A stretch of DNA of 41,526 nucleotides, from assembly GCA_031258205.1 (NCBI GenBank), contig JAIRNE010000035.1:1-41526 (forward strand). The letters are read 5' to 3'. Positions 25,572-35,095 of this stretch are shown piece by piece. The position numbers and the translations under genes are program-made. This DNA is from Campylobacteraceae bacterium (GTDB lineage Bacteria > Campylobacterota > Campylobacteria > Campylobacterales > Campylobacteraceae). A model generated the notes under the pieces. It made no database searches, was not told where the DNA came from, and worked only from the letters and a program-made list of their open reading frames with translations. How positions within the stretch are numbered: position 1 is the stretch's first letter; every line of letters starts with the position of its first letter.

Positions 25572-26801
25572 ATGAAGAAAAACGTTAAAAAAGTAGTTTT
25601 AGCTTATTCGGGCGGACTTGATACGAGTATTATCTTAAAATGGCTGCAAGACGAGTATAAATGCGAAGTTGTTACTTTCACCGCCGATATAGGACAAGGC
25701 GAAGAGGTTGAACCCGCACGCCAAAAAGCTATCTCGCTCGGGATAAAGCCTGAAAACATTTTTATAGAGGATTTAAAAGAGGAGTTTGTAAGAGATTATG
25801 TTTTCCCTATGTTTAGGGCAAATGCGCTGTATGAGGGCGAATATCTTTTGGGAACTTCCATAGCGCGCCCATTGATAGCCAAAAGACAAGCCGAGATAGC
25901 GGCTCTTACCGGAGCGGACGCCGTATCTCACGGAGCTACCGGCAAAGGAAACGACCAAGTTAGATTTGAGATAGGATATTTGAATTTTAACTCTGACCTT
26001 ACGATAATAGCCCCATGGAGAGAGTGGGATTTAAACTCGCGTGAAAAACTTTTGCAATACGCGCAAAAACATGGTATAGATATAGAAAAAAGAGGTCAAA
26101 AATCGCCCTATTCCATGGATGCCAATCTGCTGCATATCTCTTACGAGGGACTTGTTTTGGAAGATCCAAATAAAGAACCTGAAGAAGGCATGTGGAGATG
26201 GACGTTAAGCCCTGAAAAAGCGCCCGACAAAGCGGAAATCATAGAGATAGAATATAAAAACGGCAATCCCGTAAAGCTAAACGGTAAAGATTTAACTCCT
26301 GCGCAAATGCTCACCGCATTAAATGAGTTGGGAGCAAAAAACGGTATCGGCAGAACGGATATAGTGGAAAACAGATATGTAGGCATGAAATCGCGCGGCT
26401 GCTATGAAACGCCGGGCGGCGCTATCATGCTAAAAGCGCACCGCGCCATAGAGAGTATAACGCTTGACAGAGAAGCGGCGCACTTAAAAGACGAATTAAT
26501 GCCCAAATATGCAAGCCTTGTATATAACGGCTTTTGGTTCAGCCCTGAGCGCGAAATGCTTCAAGCCGCAATAGACAAAACGCAAACAAGCGTAAACGGA
26601 ACCGTAAGACTTAAACTGTATAAAGGAAACGTCATAACTATAGGCAGAGATTCAAAAACAGATAATCTCTTTAACACTGCATTCAGCACTTTTGAAGAAG
26701 ACGAAGTCTATAACCAAAAAGATGCGGAAGGCTTTATAAAGCTAAACGCTCTTAGATTTATCATAAGCGGAAAAAACAGGAAAAACAGTAAAGGAAATTA
26801 A
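25572..26801 (+). CDS. argG: Argininosuccinate synthase
   Basis: 409 residues. It joins citrulline and aspartate using ATP in arginine synthesis. N-terminal PP-loop [15 protein letters not shown], then [15 protein letters not shown]-type motif ([18 protein letters not shown]), APWREWD and the C-terminal [13 protein letters not shown] all match. The ORF track starts at 25542 with [10 protein letters not shown], but the true start is the ATG at 25572 ([15 protein letters not shown]), preceded by GAGGATTTTATA; the upstream codons cover the leader. It overlaps rplI by one base (TAATG) and leads the rplI-hslV-hslU-era gene run. Confidence 0.96.
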   Translation: MKKNVKKVVLAYSGGLDTSIILKWLQDEYKCEVVTFTADIGQGEEVEPARQKAISLGIKPENIFIEDLKEEFVRDYVFPMFRANALYEGEYLLGTSIARPLIAKRQAEIAALTGADAVSHGATGKGNDQVRFEIGYLNFNSDLTIIAPWREWDLNSREKLLQYAQKHGIDIEKRGQKSPYSMDANLLHISYEGLVLEDPNKEPEEGMWRWTLSPEKAPDKAEIIEIEYKNGNPVKLNGKDLTPAQMLTALNELGAKNGIGRTDIVENRYVGMKSRGCYETPGGAIMLKAHRAIESITLDREAAHLKDELMPKYASLVYNGFWFSPEREMLQAAIDKTQTSVNGTVRLKLYKGNVITIGRDSKTDNLFNTAFSTFEEDEVYNQKDAEGFIKLNALRFIISGKNRKNSKGN

Positions 26802-27247
26802 TGAAAGTTTTACTTTTAAAAGACGTAAAAGGGCTTGGTAAAACAGGCGAAATAAAAGAGGTCAAAGACGGATACGGCAAAAATTTTCTTTTAGGAAAAG
26901 GATTTGCAAAACTTGCCACTAATGACGTTGTGCGTCAATATGAAGCCGAGCAAAGAAAAAAAGCGCTCGAAGCAAAAGAGGAGATAGAGAGGCTAAAGAC
27001 AACGGATAAAGCTCTTAGCAATATAAAACTCGCTATTAAACGCTCTTTAGGCGCAAACGGGAGTCTGTTTGGCGCAATTACTAAAGAGGAGATAGCTAAA
27101 GAACTTGAATTACAGCACAAAATAGAGATAGATAAAAAAAATATAGAGATAGAACTGCCGATAAAAAGTACGGGTATTTTTGACATTCAGATAAAATTGG
27201 GACACGGCATACACTCAAATCTGACAGTAGAGATTATAGGCGAATAA
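26801..27247 (+). CDS. rplI: 50S ribosomal protein L9
   Basis: 148 residues, the normal L9 length. The N-terminal rRNA-binding domain begins [40 protein letters not shown], the L9 signature. A charged connecting helix (~42-75, [19 protein letters not shown]) and a C-terminal globular domain with [13 protein letters not shown] and [25 protein letters not shown] follow. The start overlaps the argG stop by one base. The rplI-hslV-hslU-era order is, as I recall, shared with C. jejuni. Confidence 0.97.
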   Translation: MKVLLLKDVKGLGKTGEIKEVKDGYGKNFLLGKGFAKLATNDVVRQYEAEQRKKALEAKEEIERLKTTDKALSNIKLAIKRSLGANGSLFGAITKEEIAKELELQHKIEIDKKNIEIELPIKSTGIFDIQIKLGHGIHSNLTVEIIGE

Positions 27248-27248
27248 A

Positions 27249-27797
27249 ATGTTTCATGCAACTACGATTTTAGCTTTAAAAGGTAAAAACAAATCCGTCA
27301 TAGGCGGAGACGGACAAGTAACTTTCGGCAATACCGTTTTAAAAGGAAATGCTGTCAAAATAAGAAAATTATACAACGGCAGCGTTCTTGGCGGATTTGC
27401 CGGAAGTACGGCAGACGCTTTTAATCTATTTGATATGTTTGAAAAGATATTGGAACAAAAAAAAGGCGACCTTTTAAAATCGGCTGTAGAATTTTCTAAA
27501 GAGTGGCGCAAAGATAAGTATCTAAGGCGTTTAGAAGCTATGATGATAGTACTAAACCGCGAAAATATCTTTATACTAAGCGGTACGGGAGATGTCGTAG
27601 AACCTGAAGACGGACAGATAGCCTCTATCGGCAGCGGCGGTAATTACGCTATTTCAGCCGCGCGCGCTTTAAATAAACATACCGACATGGACGAAGAGAC
27701 TTTGGTAAAAGAGAGTCTTGAGATAGCGGCGGATATCTGTATCTACACAAACCGCTCTATAAAAATTTTTACATTAGAGGATAATAAACAGCAATGA
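27249..27797 (+). CDS. hslV: ATP-dependent protease subunit HslV
   Basis: 182-residue proteasome-type peptidase. The sequence [41 protein letters not shown] is characteristic. The catalytic N-terminal Thr is expected after removal of the MFHA propeptide (Thr5, followed by Thr6). [11 protein letters not shown] and [14 protein letters not shown] are conserved family segments. It forms a double hexamer capped by the HslU unfoldase encoded directly downstream, with a 4-base ATGA overlap. It starts two bases after rplI. Confidence 0.96.
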   Translation: MFHATTILALKGKNKSVIGGDGQVTFGNTVLKGNAVKIRKLYNGSVLGGFAGSTADAFNLFDMFEKILEQKKGDLLKSAVEFSKEWRKDKYLRRLEAMMIVLNRENIFILSGTGDVVEPEDGQIASIGSGGNYAISAARALNKHTDMDEETLVKESLEIAADICIYTNRSIKIFTLEDNKQQ

Positions 27798-29125
27798 ATT
27801 TGACGCCAAAAGAGATTGTCGCATACTTAGACGAGTATATTATAGGTCAGTTTGAAGCAAAAAAGGCTATCGCCATAGCGCTTAGAAACAGATATAGAAG
27901 ACTTAAATTAGAACCCTCCATGCAAGAAGAGGTTATGCCCAAAAACATACTCATGATAGGTTCAACTGGAGTCGGAAAAACGGAAATCGCAAGAAGACTT
28001 GCCAAAATGATGAATCTTCCGTTTGTCAAAGTAGAAGCAAGCAAATATACCGAAGTCGGATTTGTCGGACGCGACGTTGAATCTATGGTGAGAGATTTGA
28101 CTCTTGCGGCTTTAAATCTTGTCAAAAACGAGCACAAAGAAAAAAATAGAGAAGCTATAGAAAGACATGTAGAAAAGATTATATTGGAAAAACTCTTGCC
28201 GCCTCTTCCGAAAGGAGCCAGCGACGAAGATAAGCAAAACGCTTATAAGCAAGGTTATGAAAAAATGAAAGAGAGATTAAAAAGCGGGGATTTGGATAAT
28301 TCAAATATAGAAGTTGAACTGCTTTACGGAAACGAAGAGTTTGACGGCGGAAACAATATGCCCCCCGAGATGATAAAGGTACAAGAATCTTTTATCAAAA
28401 TACTAAGCGCGGGACAAAACAACATTAAAAAAGAGATGTCTATAAAAGAGGCAAAAGAGGCTTTAAAAGCCGAAGCCGCCGATAAGATATTAAATAATGA
28501 AGCGATAAAAAGAGAAGCCGTAAAGAGGGCGCAGGAAGAGGGAATAATTTTTATAGACGAGATAGATAAAATCGCCGTTTCAAACGCATCTCAAGGCAGA
28601 CAAGACCCAAGCAAGGAGGGCGTTCAGCGCGACTTACTGCCGATAGTTGAAGGTTCTACCGTCTCCACCAAACTTGGTTCAATAGATACGGATCATATCC
28701 TTTTTATAGCGGCAGGCGCATTTCATTTAAGTAAGCCGAGCGACCTTATCCCCGAACTTCAAGGTAGATTTCCACTAAGGGTAGAGCTTAATCCGCTTGA
28801 TGAGGAAACGCTTTATAAAATACTAACTCAACCCAAAAATTCGCTTTTACGCCAGTATAAAGCGCTGCTTTTGACAGAAGAAGTAGAGCTTGCATTTGAC
28901 GATGATGCGATAAGAGAGATAGCGAAAATAGCTCATCTTGCAAATGAAAAAACAGAAGATATAGGCGCAAGAAGACTTCATACTATTATAGAAAAGGTTA
29001 TTGAAGATATAAGTTTTGACGCAGATACTCACAAAGGCGAAAAGATAAGTATAACAGCGCAGCTTGTCCATGATAAACTTGATATGATAGTAGAAGACGA
29101 AGATACGGCGAGGTATATCTTGTGA
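27794..29125 (+). CDS. hslU: ATP-dependent protease ATPase subunit HslU
   Basis: 443-residue AAA+ unfoldase for HslV. N-terminal [16 protein letters not shown], Walker [18 protein letters not shown] (~55-71), the pore-loop-like GYVGRD equivalent [14 protein letters not shown], Walker [12 protein letters not shown], and the C-terminal sensor-2 region [25 protein letters not shown] are all present. The I-domain (~110-245) is rich in charged residues. The C-terminus ends DEDTARYIL, matching the hydrophobic tail that docks into HslV. It overlaps era by 4 bases (GTGA). Confidence 0.97.
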   Translation: MNLTPKEIVAYLDEYIIGQFEAKKAIAIALRNRYRRLKLEPSMQEEVMPKNILMIGSTGVGKTEIARRLAKMMNLPFVKVEASKYTEVGFVGRDVESMVRDLTLAALNLVKNEHKEKNREAIERHVEKIILEKLLPPLPKGASDEDKQNAYKQGYEKMKERLKSGDLDNSNIEVELLYGNEEFDGGNNMPPEMIKVQESFIKILSAGQNNIKKEMSIKEAKEALKAEAADKILNNEAIKREAVKRAQEEGIIFIDEIDKIAVSNASQGRQDPSKEGVQRDLLPIVEGSTVSTKLGSIDTDHILFIAAGAFHLSKPSDLIPELQGRFPLRVELNPLDEETLYKILTQPKNSLLRQYKALLLTEEVELAFDDDAIREIAKIAHLANEKTEDIGARRLHTIIEKVIEDISFDADTHKGEKISITAQLVHDKLDMIVEDEDTARYIL

Positions 29126-30030
29126 GTGAGCAAAAAGCCGGATTTATCGCGGTAATAGGCAAGCCAAATGCCGGCAAAAGTTCTCTTTTAAATTGGCTTT
29201 TGGATGAAAAAATCGCTATGGTTTCCAAAAAAGCTAACGCTACAAGAAAAAGAACTAACGCGATAGTAATGCATGGCTTGACGCAATTTATTTTTATTGA
29301 CACTCCGGGAATTCATGAAAGCGAGAGACTTTTAAATAAATTTATGCTTGAAGAAACCATAAAAGCTATGGGGGATGCGGATTTAATACTGTTTTTACTG
29401 CCCGCGACAGACTCTTTGCAAAGTTACAAAGATTTTCTATCCAAAGAGCCGAAAACTCCTCATGTGGTACTGCTAACAAAATGCGATAAAGTTACTAACA
29501 AGAAACTTTTGGAAAAACTGTCCGAATTTGAGCCTTACAAATCAAATTTTAAAACGCTTATACCCATATCCGTAAAACATAAAAATGCAAAAAATTATCT
29601 GCTGAATGAATTGCAAAAGTTTATCCCGAAGCATCCGTATTTTTATGACCCTGAGCTTATTAGTACGCAAATGATGCGGGAAATTTACGCAGAATATATA
29701 AGGGAAGCCGTTTTTGAATTTGTCAGCGACGAAGTGCCGTACTCTTCTCATGTGATTATAGATAAAGTTGAAGAGAGTGAAAAACTTGATAAAGTGTATG
29801 CGACTATTATAGTTGAAAAAGAGAATCAAAAAAATATACTCATTGGGCAAGGCGGAAAGACAATAAAAAAGATAGGAATTTACGCGAGAGAGATGATGGA
29901 AAAAATAGTTAATAAGCAGATTTTCATCAAAATATCCGTAAATTGTAGCAGAAATTGGACAAAAAACGAAAAAATATTAACTAAGTTGGGATTATTTGTG
30001 AACAAAAAGGCATTTTTTATGATACAATAA
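29122..30030 (+). CDS. era: GTPase Era
   Basis: 302 residues. It binds the 3' end of 16S rRNA during 30S maturation. The GTPase domain has G1 GKPNAGKSSLLNWLL, G3 IDTPGIHESERLLNKF and G4 TKCD (NKxD variant with Thr in place of Asn). The C-terminal KH domain carries LIGQGGKTIKKIGIYAREMMEKI and WTKNEKILTKLGL. The start is a GTG overlapping the hslU stop (GTGA). The C-terminus is ~10 residues longer than I expect (FVNKKAFFMIQ), and its last codons contain the only candidate promoter for the msh-like operon. Confidence 0.95.
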   Translation: MSEQKAGFIAVIGKPNAGKSSLLNWLLDEKIAMVSKKANATRKRTNAIVMHGLTQFIFIDTPGIHESERLLNKFMLEETIKAMGDADLILFLLPATDSLQSYKDFLSKEPKTPHVVLLTKCDKVTNKKLLEKLSEFEPYKSNFKTLIPISVKHKNAKNYLLNELQKFIPKHPYFYDPELISTQMMREIYAEYIREAVFEFVSDEVPYSSHVIIDKVEESEKLDKVYATIIVEKENQKNILIGQGGKTIKKIGIYAREMMEKIVNKQIFIKISVNCSRNWTKNEKILTKLGLFVNKKAFFMIQ

Positions 30031-30059
30031 CCGCGTCATAGTATTAAGGAAGGGCGTTA

Positions 30060-31631
30060 ATGGCAAAGTTAAAAAAAGAAAAAATCAAAAAATCTTCTTC
30101 GTCTATCGTTACAATAGATCCATATTCCGCTACCTCTTACAAATTTAGCTCAAATGAGATAGCAGAGAACGACTTAAGCAGATCGTCTTTTAGTAAAAAC
30201 AACTTCTTTGTCTCTTATGTGATGGCAAAAGATATTGTTTCCGGAACGCTTGAAATTAGCAGAAGTATTCCTGAAAGCGATCTTAAAGATGCTCTTGAGA
30301 TAAAAGCTTATGAAGATTTAGGTCTGGATTCGTCTATAAATTATAAAATCAATTATGTTGAAACGGCAGCTTCCGCTAACGACCAAAAAAATTATATATA
30401 CGACGTATTTGCGGTAAATACCGAATTGATGATACAAAGCTTTATGCCGTTAAAGAGAAAAATAGCTTATGTGGATTATATTACCGCGGCTCCATTCCTT
30501 ATCGGCGCGCTTTACAGAAAAGGTATCATAGACCAGCACGGCGGCGCAGAGTGTTTTATCTATTTCCAAAAAAACGATGCGTTTTTAGCTCTGTATCAAA
30601 ACGGACGCTATTTATACTCCAAATCTTTGCGTTACTCGCTTCGTGAAATAAATGAGAGATTCTGCTCGCTGCTTGGCGAGAGGATAGATGAAGATACTTT
30701 CTTTTCAATGCTTAAAAAAGACGGATTAAATACGACCGATATAAAATATCAGCAACAGTTTATGAAACTGTTCGGAGAGATATTTTTATATATAAACGAT
30801 ATCTCCGTTTACGCAAAAAGATATTGCAATATTTCGCAGATAGCAAGAGTTTACATAGGTACGGATATCGGCATTATATTTGGCATGAACGAGTACGCTA
30901 AGAGTTACATGGGTATTGAAGCGCTTGACTTTAACTTTAGTATCGCTATTAACTCCAAAGAGCAGTACATAGATCAAGTGCATACAATGATGATTTTAGC
31001 CGCACAAATACACATGGAATCAGACCCTGACGAAGCTTCTAACTTTACTATTTTTAAGCGTCCGGATCCGCTCTCCAAAAGACCTGCGGGCAAATTTCTC
31101 GGAGTAATAGGATGCGTACTTCTGCTCTCGTTGGCGTATCCGGCGTTTCAATTTGGCGTCGGCATATACAAAACAATATCTTTGGAACTAAAAAAGCAAG
31201 AACTCATAACAGTAACAAATGAAGCCGACGAATTGAGAGGAAATATCGCGAGATTGAGTAAAGAGTACAGTGCGACAAAGGAAAGATTGAATATTGAGGA
31301 TAATATTCTCAATACAAGAAAAGGTCTTATAGCTGAAATCCGCTCCAAAAGAGTAGATTATTCCATGAAAGCCTCCGTTATGTCCGACCTTATCAGCTTC
31401 GCAAATAGCAATAGCGTCAAAATAGAAAAAATAGCGCAGCAAAACAATACCATAGTATTATCGCTTATAGGTCCGAATGAAAAGCATTTTACGGAGTTGA
31501 TGAACGCTATAGCCGACACGAAAAAATACAGCATTAAAACAAAAGAGATAGTTAAAGACAGCAATGTCAGCAGGTATAGAAGCGATATTTATATGGAAAT
31601 ATTGGATAACAATGGAGAGGGGACACAATGA
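30060..31631 (+). CDS. mshI: MshI-like pilus assembly protein (PilM-PilN type fusion)
   Basis: 523 residues. The first ~335 form a cytoplasmic domain with the alternating pattern of the actin-like PilM/GspL fold (FVSYVMAKDIVSGTLEISRSIPESDLKDALEIKAYEDLGLD; YIYDVFAVNTELMIQSF; ARVYIGTDIGIIFGMNEYAKSYMGIEALDF). A single transmembrane helix follows (~345-368, FLGVIGCVLLLSLAYPAFQFGVG). The remainder is a coiled coil (~372-425) and a small PilN-like alpha/beta domain (VMSDLISFANSNSVKIEKIAQQNNTIVLSLIG...). It should link cytoplasmic pilus ATPase components to the periplasmic alignment ring. It opens the eight-gene locus 30 bases after era, with AAGGAAGGG upstream of the ATG. C. jejuni naming is uncertain. 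Confidence 0.78.
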   Translation: MAKLKKEKIKKSSSSIVTIDPYSATSYKFSSNEIAENDLSRSSFSKNNFFVSYVMAKDIVSGTLEISRSIPESDLKDALEIKAYEDLGLDSSINYKINYVETAASANDQKNYIYDVFAVNTELMIQSFMPLKRKIAYVDYITAAPFLIGALYRKGIIDQHGGAECFIYFQKNDAFLALYQNGRYLYSKSLRYSLREINERFCSLLGERIDEDTFFSMLKKDGLNTTDIKYQQQFMKLFGEIFLYINDISVYAKRYCNISQIARVYIGTDIGIIFGMNEYAKSYMGIEALDFNFSIAINSKEQYIDQVHTMMILAAQIHMESDPDEASNFTIFKRPDPLSKRPAGKFLGVIGCVLLLSLAYPAFQFGVGIYKTISLELKKQELITVTNEADELRGNIARLSKEYSATKERLNIEDNILNTRKGLIAEIRSKRVDYSMKASVMSDLISFANSNSVKIEKIAQQNNTIVLSLIGPNEKHFTELMNAIADTKKYSIKTKEIVKDSNVSRYRSDIYMEILDNNGEGTQ

Positions 31632-31661
31632 GACTGATAGAAATCAACATGGAGTTATATA

Positions 31662-32303
31662 ATGCATGACGATACGCTTTTAGACAAATTGGATAATTAT
31701 CTTTCATCTAAAAAAATAAGCGAAGTTTACTTGATTTATCTTGTAGCGGCGGGATTTATCGCTTTTCTCGTTTACTATCTCGTGTTTCCGACAGCAGAAG
31801 ATTTTTATAATAAAAATACGCAGGAATTAACCAGCGTAACAAACACTCTTGCAAACGAACAAAGATATATCTTAGAAAACGAAGCCGAAGTAGGCAGGCT
31901 TGATGACAATATTAAACATGATCAGGCTTTAATAAGCGAGATAAAAATTGAAAACGATTATGTAAACGCAAAACTAAGCGAACTTTCATATCTTTTATTT
32001 AATGATAAAAGCTGGGCTTCGTTCATGGATAGAATAACGACTTTAGCCAAAGAGTACAATATCAATATCTTAAAAATAGAAAATGATTTCAAAGATAACA
32101 AAGATTTGCAAAACGGCAAAATTGAACAGGTTTTGAATATTGAAATAGACGCGCGCGGCGGCTTCCATGGTATTATAAAATTTATCAACGCTCTTGAGGA
32201 GAGTCAATTGGTTGTTGACATTTATGAGAGTACGATAGCAAGTAATACTACAAATATATTGGAAAGTAACGTCAAACTTGCGGTATGGGGGATGTTATAT
32301 TGA
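31662..32303 (+). CDS. mshJ: MshJ-like (PilO/GspM-type) pilus alignment protein
   Basis: 213 residues: short cytoplasmic start, one transmembrane helix (VYLIYLVAAGFIAFLVYYLVFP, ~20-41), a periplasmic coiled coil (~55-105, NTQELTSVTNTLANEQRYILENEAEVGRLDDNIKHD) and a ferredoxin-like domain (~115-213, WASFMDRITTLAKEYNINILKIEND...IEIDARGGFHGIIKFINALEESQLVVDIYEST). This is the PilO plan. Its order after the MshI-like gene and before the secretin cluster matches MSHA mshJ. GGAG lies before the ATG; its stop overlaps the next start. Confidence 0.75.
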   Translation: MHDDTLLDKLDNYLSSKKISEVYLIYLVAAGFIAFLVYYLVFPTAEDFYNKNTQELTSVTNTLANEQRYILENEAEVGRLDDNIKHDQALISEIKIENDYVNAKLSELSYLLFNDKSWASFMDRITTLAKEYNINILKIENDFKDNKDLQNGKIEQVLNIEIDARGGFHGIIKFINALEESQLVVDIYESTIASNTTNILESNVKLAVWGMLY

Positions 32304-32701
32304 AAAAGTCTTTTTGTATAGCCGCTATATTAGTCGGCACGGTTAATTTATTTGGCGATAACAGCGCAAATATAGCGAACCACGATAAATACTTTAACGA
32401 AATTAACGAAGTGCGCATTGGAATTCCGGACGAGGAGATAGATAGATTATCCAATCCTTTTGCCGTTATTCAAACGGCTGCAGTAGTTGCAAGCAATACT
32501 ACGGAGCCGACCTTTCAGTTAAACGCTATAGTTGAAAACAGAGTCAAGATAAACAATTCTTGGCTAAAACAGGGTTCGCTTATAAATGGCTTGAGAGTTA
32601 CCGCTATAAAACAAAAAAGCGTTGTTTTAGGCGGAGACAATAAAAGATTAGAATTATTCTTAAGGGAAAAAAATGAAAATAGCATCATTACAGCAAATTA
32701 A
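32300..32701 (+). CDS. MshK/PilP-like periplasmic protein (CtsR-like position)
   Basis: With the TTG start at 32300 the protein is 133 residues: a signal peptide (KKSFCIAAILVGTVNLFG-DNSAN) and a small C-terminal PilP/GspC-HR-like beta domain (FQLNAIVENRVKINNSWLKQGSLINGLRVTAIKQKSVVLGGDNKRLELFL). Such proteins contact the secretin. The ORF track start (ATG 32285, MGDVIL) adds residues before the signal peptide and has a poor ribosome site, whereas the TTG has GGGGGA at suitable spacing and forms a TTGA overlap with the mshJ stop. By position it equals mshK in MSHA loci and probably CtsR in Campylobacter. Confidence 0.65.
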   Translation: MKKSFCIAAILVGTVNLFGDNSANIANHDKYFNEINEVRIGIPDEEIDRLSNPFAVIQTAAVVASNTTEPTFQLNAIVENRVKINNSWLKQGSLINGLRVTAIKQKSVVLGGDNKRLELFLREKNENSIITAN

Positions 32702-34274
32702 AAAAAGCATTGCTTTTGCGGCTTGCGCGGCGTTACTTGCATTATTGCCTCAATATTCATTCGCAGCTGTTCAAAACAATAAGACACTGCAAACGAAGAA
32801 GGGATGCGAGTATAAAAATTTAAATATGAAAACAACCGCTAACGTGCAATTAGTAGAGGTGTTGTCGCAGTTATCCGAGTTGTGTGATTTTAGCGTTGTT
32901 TTTGCCGATGCACCGGCAATAGAGATAGCGAATCAGCCGTTATACGGCACAAACATTAAAGACAAATCTCTATTTGAGACGCTGGATATTTTGTTAGCGT
33001 CAAATAATCTTAATTATGAGTACAAAAACAATGTTCTCAAATTATCCGCTTTGGAGACAAGAAGTTTCAAAGTCGATTATATAACTTCCGTCAGGCAGGG
33101 AACCGCTACCATGAGCGCATCCGTAAGCGCCGTTCCTCAGGAAGCAGGCGGCGGAAGTACTGAATTGGCAGATAAAATTGACAACTCTATAACCGTTAAA
33201 GAAGAGTTTGATTTTTGGAAAACTATAGATGCCGAAATACAAGCCATTATAAATACGGGCAGAGAGATATATGTCGCAAAACCGCCCGTTATTAATGCTA
33301 AAGCTGGTCTTGTTACCATAACTGCCACCAAAGAGCAGCTAAAAAGAGCTGACGACTACTTTAACGCGCTTAAAAATAGGCTTTTGAAACAGGTTTTGAT
33401 TGACGTTACAATTTTATCTGTTGATTTAAATGACGATAATAGAATGGGTATTGACTGGACTAAATTCAATCTTGGTTTTATAGTTGATGCAACGAGTACT
33501 ATAGCGGGTATCAATCCAGGCGCTACATGGGCAAACGATCATTGGGAATTCGGCGCCACAGAAAGCGGTAAGGGATCAACTACTCCCGGAAACAGCGGCA
33601 AGCTCGGCGATGAGAATATAGGAAGACTTGTAGCTTTCAATGCGGGTGCGACTTTTTCAATGGAAGGCGTTTTTGACTTTTTGAAAGAGAAAGGCAAAAC
33701 AGACGTCGTATCTAACCCTAAAGTCTTGACTCTCAATAATCAACAAGCGCTTATCACGGTAGGCGACACGATAAATTATCAAACGACAGAAACAACGAGT
33801 AACGCAGGAAGCGGCAGCAATGTTATCTCCGAAGAGGTTACCAATTACTCTGTATTTATAGGTATTTTATTAAATCTATTGCCCGCGGTGTCGGACGATA
33901 ATAATATCATGCTAAGAATCAACCCCTCCATCAGCGATTTTAAATATTCAGAAGATAACCAAAAGCAGACAGCGCCAAGAAGAATAGCGCCTGATACTAC
34001 GGAGAAAAAACTCTCAACCGTAGTAAACGTTAAAAACGGCGATACAATTGTGCTTGGCGGCTTAATCACAAATTCTGTTATACATACCAACAAAGGCGTT
34101 CCCGTACTTGGAAGCATTCCTTTGCTTGGCTATGCGTTTAAATATGCAGGAGAAGAGACAAAAACGAAAGAGCTTGTATTTATTATTACTCCAAGAGTTG
34201 TAGGAGAGGACGATACATCGGCTATCTCTATCAAATCTTTAAATGATTTGGGATATAAGTCTCTTGGTAAATGA
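32673..34274 (+). CDS. mshL: MshL-like outer-membrane secretin (CtsD-like)
   Basis: 533 residues: signal peptide (~1-31, cleaved near SFA-AVQ), an N-terminal STN/N0-type domain (CEYKNLNMKTTANVQLVEVLSQLSELCDFSVVF), a MshL-type linker (SFKVDYITSVRQGTATMSASV), an N1/KH-like domain with GLVTITATKEQLKRADDYF, and the C-terminal secretin beta-barrel region (LLKQVLIDVTILSVDLNDDNRMGIDW...VSNPKVLTLNNQQALITVGDTINYQT...VNVKNGDTIVLGGLITNSVIHTNKGVPVLGSIPLLGYAFKYAGEE). It forms the outer-membrane ring through which a pilus or DNA passes. It overlaps mshK by 29 bases and the next gene by 4. Confidence 0.9.
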   Translation: MKIASLQQIKKSIAFAACAALLALLPQYSFAAVQNNKTLQTKKGCEYKNLNMKTTANVQLVEVLSQLSELCDFSVVFADAPAIEIANQPLYGTNIKDKSLFETLDILLASNNLNYEYKNNVLKLSALETRSFKVDYITSVRQGTATMSASVSAVPQEAGGGSTELADKIDNSITVKEEFDFWKTIDAEIQAIINTGREIYVAKPPVINAKAGLVTITATKEQLKRADDYFNALKNRLLKQVLIDVTILSVDLNDDNRMGIDWTKFNLGFIVDATSTIAGINPGATWANDHWEFGATESGKGSTTPGNSGKLGDENIGRLVAFNAGATFSMEGVFDFLKEKGKTDVVSNPKVLTLNNQQALITVGDTINYQTTETTSNAGSGSNVISEEVTNYSVFIGILLNLLPAVSDDNNIMLRINPSISDFKYSEDNQKQTAPRRIAPDTTEKKLSTVVNVKNGDTIVLGGLITNSVIHTNKGVPVLGSIPLLGYAFKYAGEETKTKELVFIITPRVVGEDDTSAISIKSLNDLGYKSLGK

Positions 34275-35095
34275 TGAGCGATATTCTAAATAGATTTTCG
34301 GATGTCAAGAATATATTTATTGAAGGCAGAGTCTTTGATTATATAAATCTTGACAAATCCGTAATTGCATACGACAAACTATCTAACGCTATCAGTAAAC
34401 CGCTGAAGCTTGTTCTGTTTTACGGAAAACCGGGCAGCGGTAAAACTTTTCTTTTAGAGAAAATATACAGCGACCTTAGAGGCAAATATCCTATTGTCTT
34501 TTTTCCAAGACCTTTTTTTGATGAAAAGCAGTTTTTAAAATCTCTATTTGAAGAGGTATTTGCCGTAAAAGCTCCGTCTTTTAGCGGTTATGAAGAGTTT
34601 TTGGCTATATATAAAACAAAAGTGCCGAAAATTTCCGAACAGAGCACGGTAACCGTTCTTTTGGATGAAGCGCAGCTATATCCGCATGATTTGATAGAAA
34701 AAGTCCGCTTAATGGCTGATACAAGACTGTTTAAATTTCTCTTTACCGTTCATAAAACAGAAAAAGAGGAAGTTTTGGCAAAAGACTACTTTAAGACAAG
34801 AATCTGGGAGAGCATAGAACTTGGAGATTCTGAAATGGCTGAAATTCGTTCATATTTAGAAAAAAAGTTTCTATATCATAACAAATTTGAATATCTTACT
34901 TATGTCAAAGGCTATATCTCGCTTATATTTTTATTGGCGAGCGGAAATCTCAGAACGGTAAATAAACTTTTATTTAAATTGTTTGAAATATACGAATATT
35001 ACGAAACAAATAAGCCCTCAATCGTATCTGATAAAAACAGCAGAAAAAAATTAATTGAGATGGCGGGAATTGCTACAGGATTAATCAATGCTTAA
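34271..35095 (+). CDS. mshM: MshM-like AAA ATPase (ExeA family; CtsP-like)
   Basis: 274-residue cytoplasmic ATPase. Walker A is YGKPGSGKTFLLEKI (~51-65), Walker B is TVTVLLDEAQLYPHD (~126-140, ExeA/MshM-type DEAQ), with sensor-like KFLFTVHKTEKEEV. Unlike ExeA/GspA there is no C-terminal transmembrane or peptidoglycan-binding domain, as in MshM. It probably helps insert or assemble the secretin or regulate the pilus motor. In Campylobacter the equivalent position holds CtsP, a nucleotide-binding protein needed for transformation (from memory). It overlaps mshL by 4 bases and the next gene by 8. Confidence 0.82.
   Translation: MMSDILNRFSDVKNIFIEGRVFDYINLDKSVIAYDKLSNAISKPLKLVLFYGKPGSGKTFLLEKIYSDLRGKYPIVFFPRPFFDEKQFLKSLFEEVFAVKAPSFSGYEEFLAIYKTKVPKISEQSTVTVLLDEAQLYPHDLIEKVRLMADTRLFKFLFTVHKTEKEEVLAKDYFKTRIWESIELGDSEMAEIRSYLEKKFLYHNKFEYLTYVKGYISLIFLLASGNLRTVNKLLFKLFEIYEYYETNKPSIVSDKNSRKKLIEMAGIATGLINA

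Noticed and set aside
29998-30060. Possible msh-operon promoter (TACAAT at 30023-30028)
   Set aside because: There is a single 5/6 -10 with no -35 at suitable spacing inside the end of era. It is too weak to list as a feature, though transcription could also come from the argG-era run.
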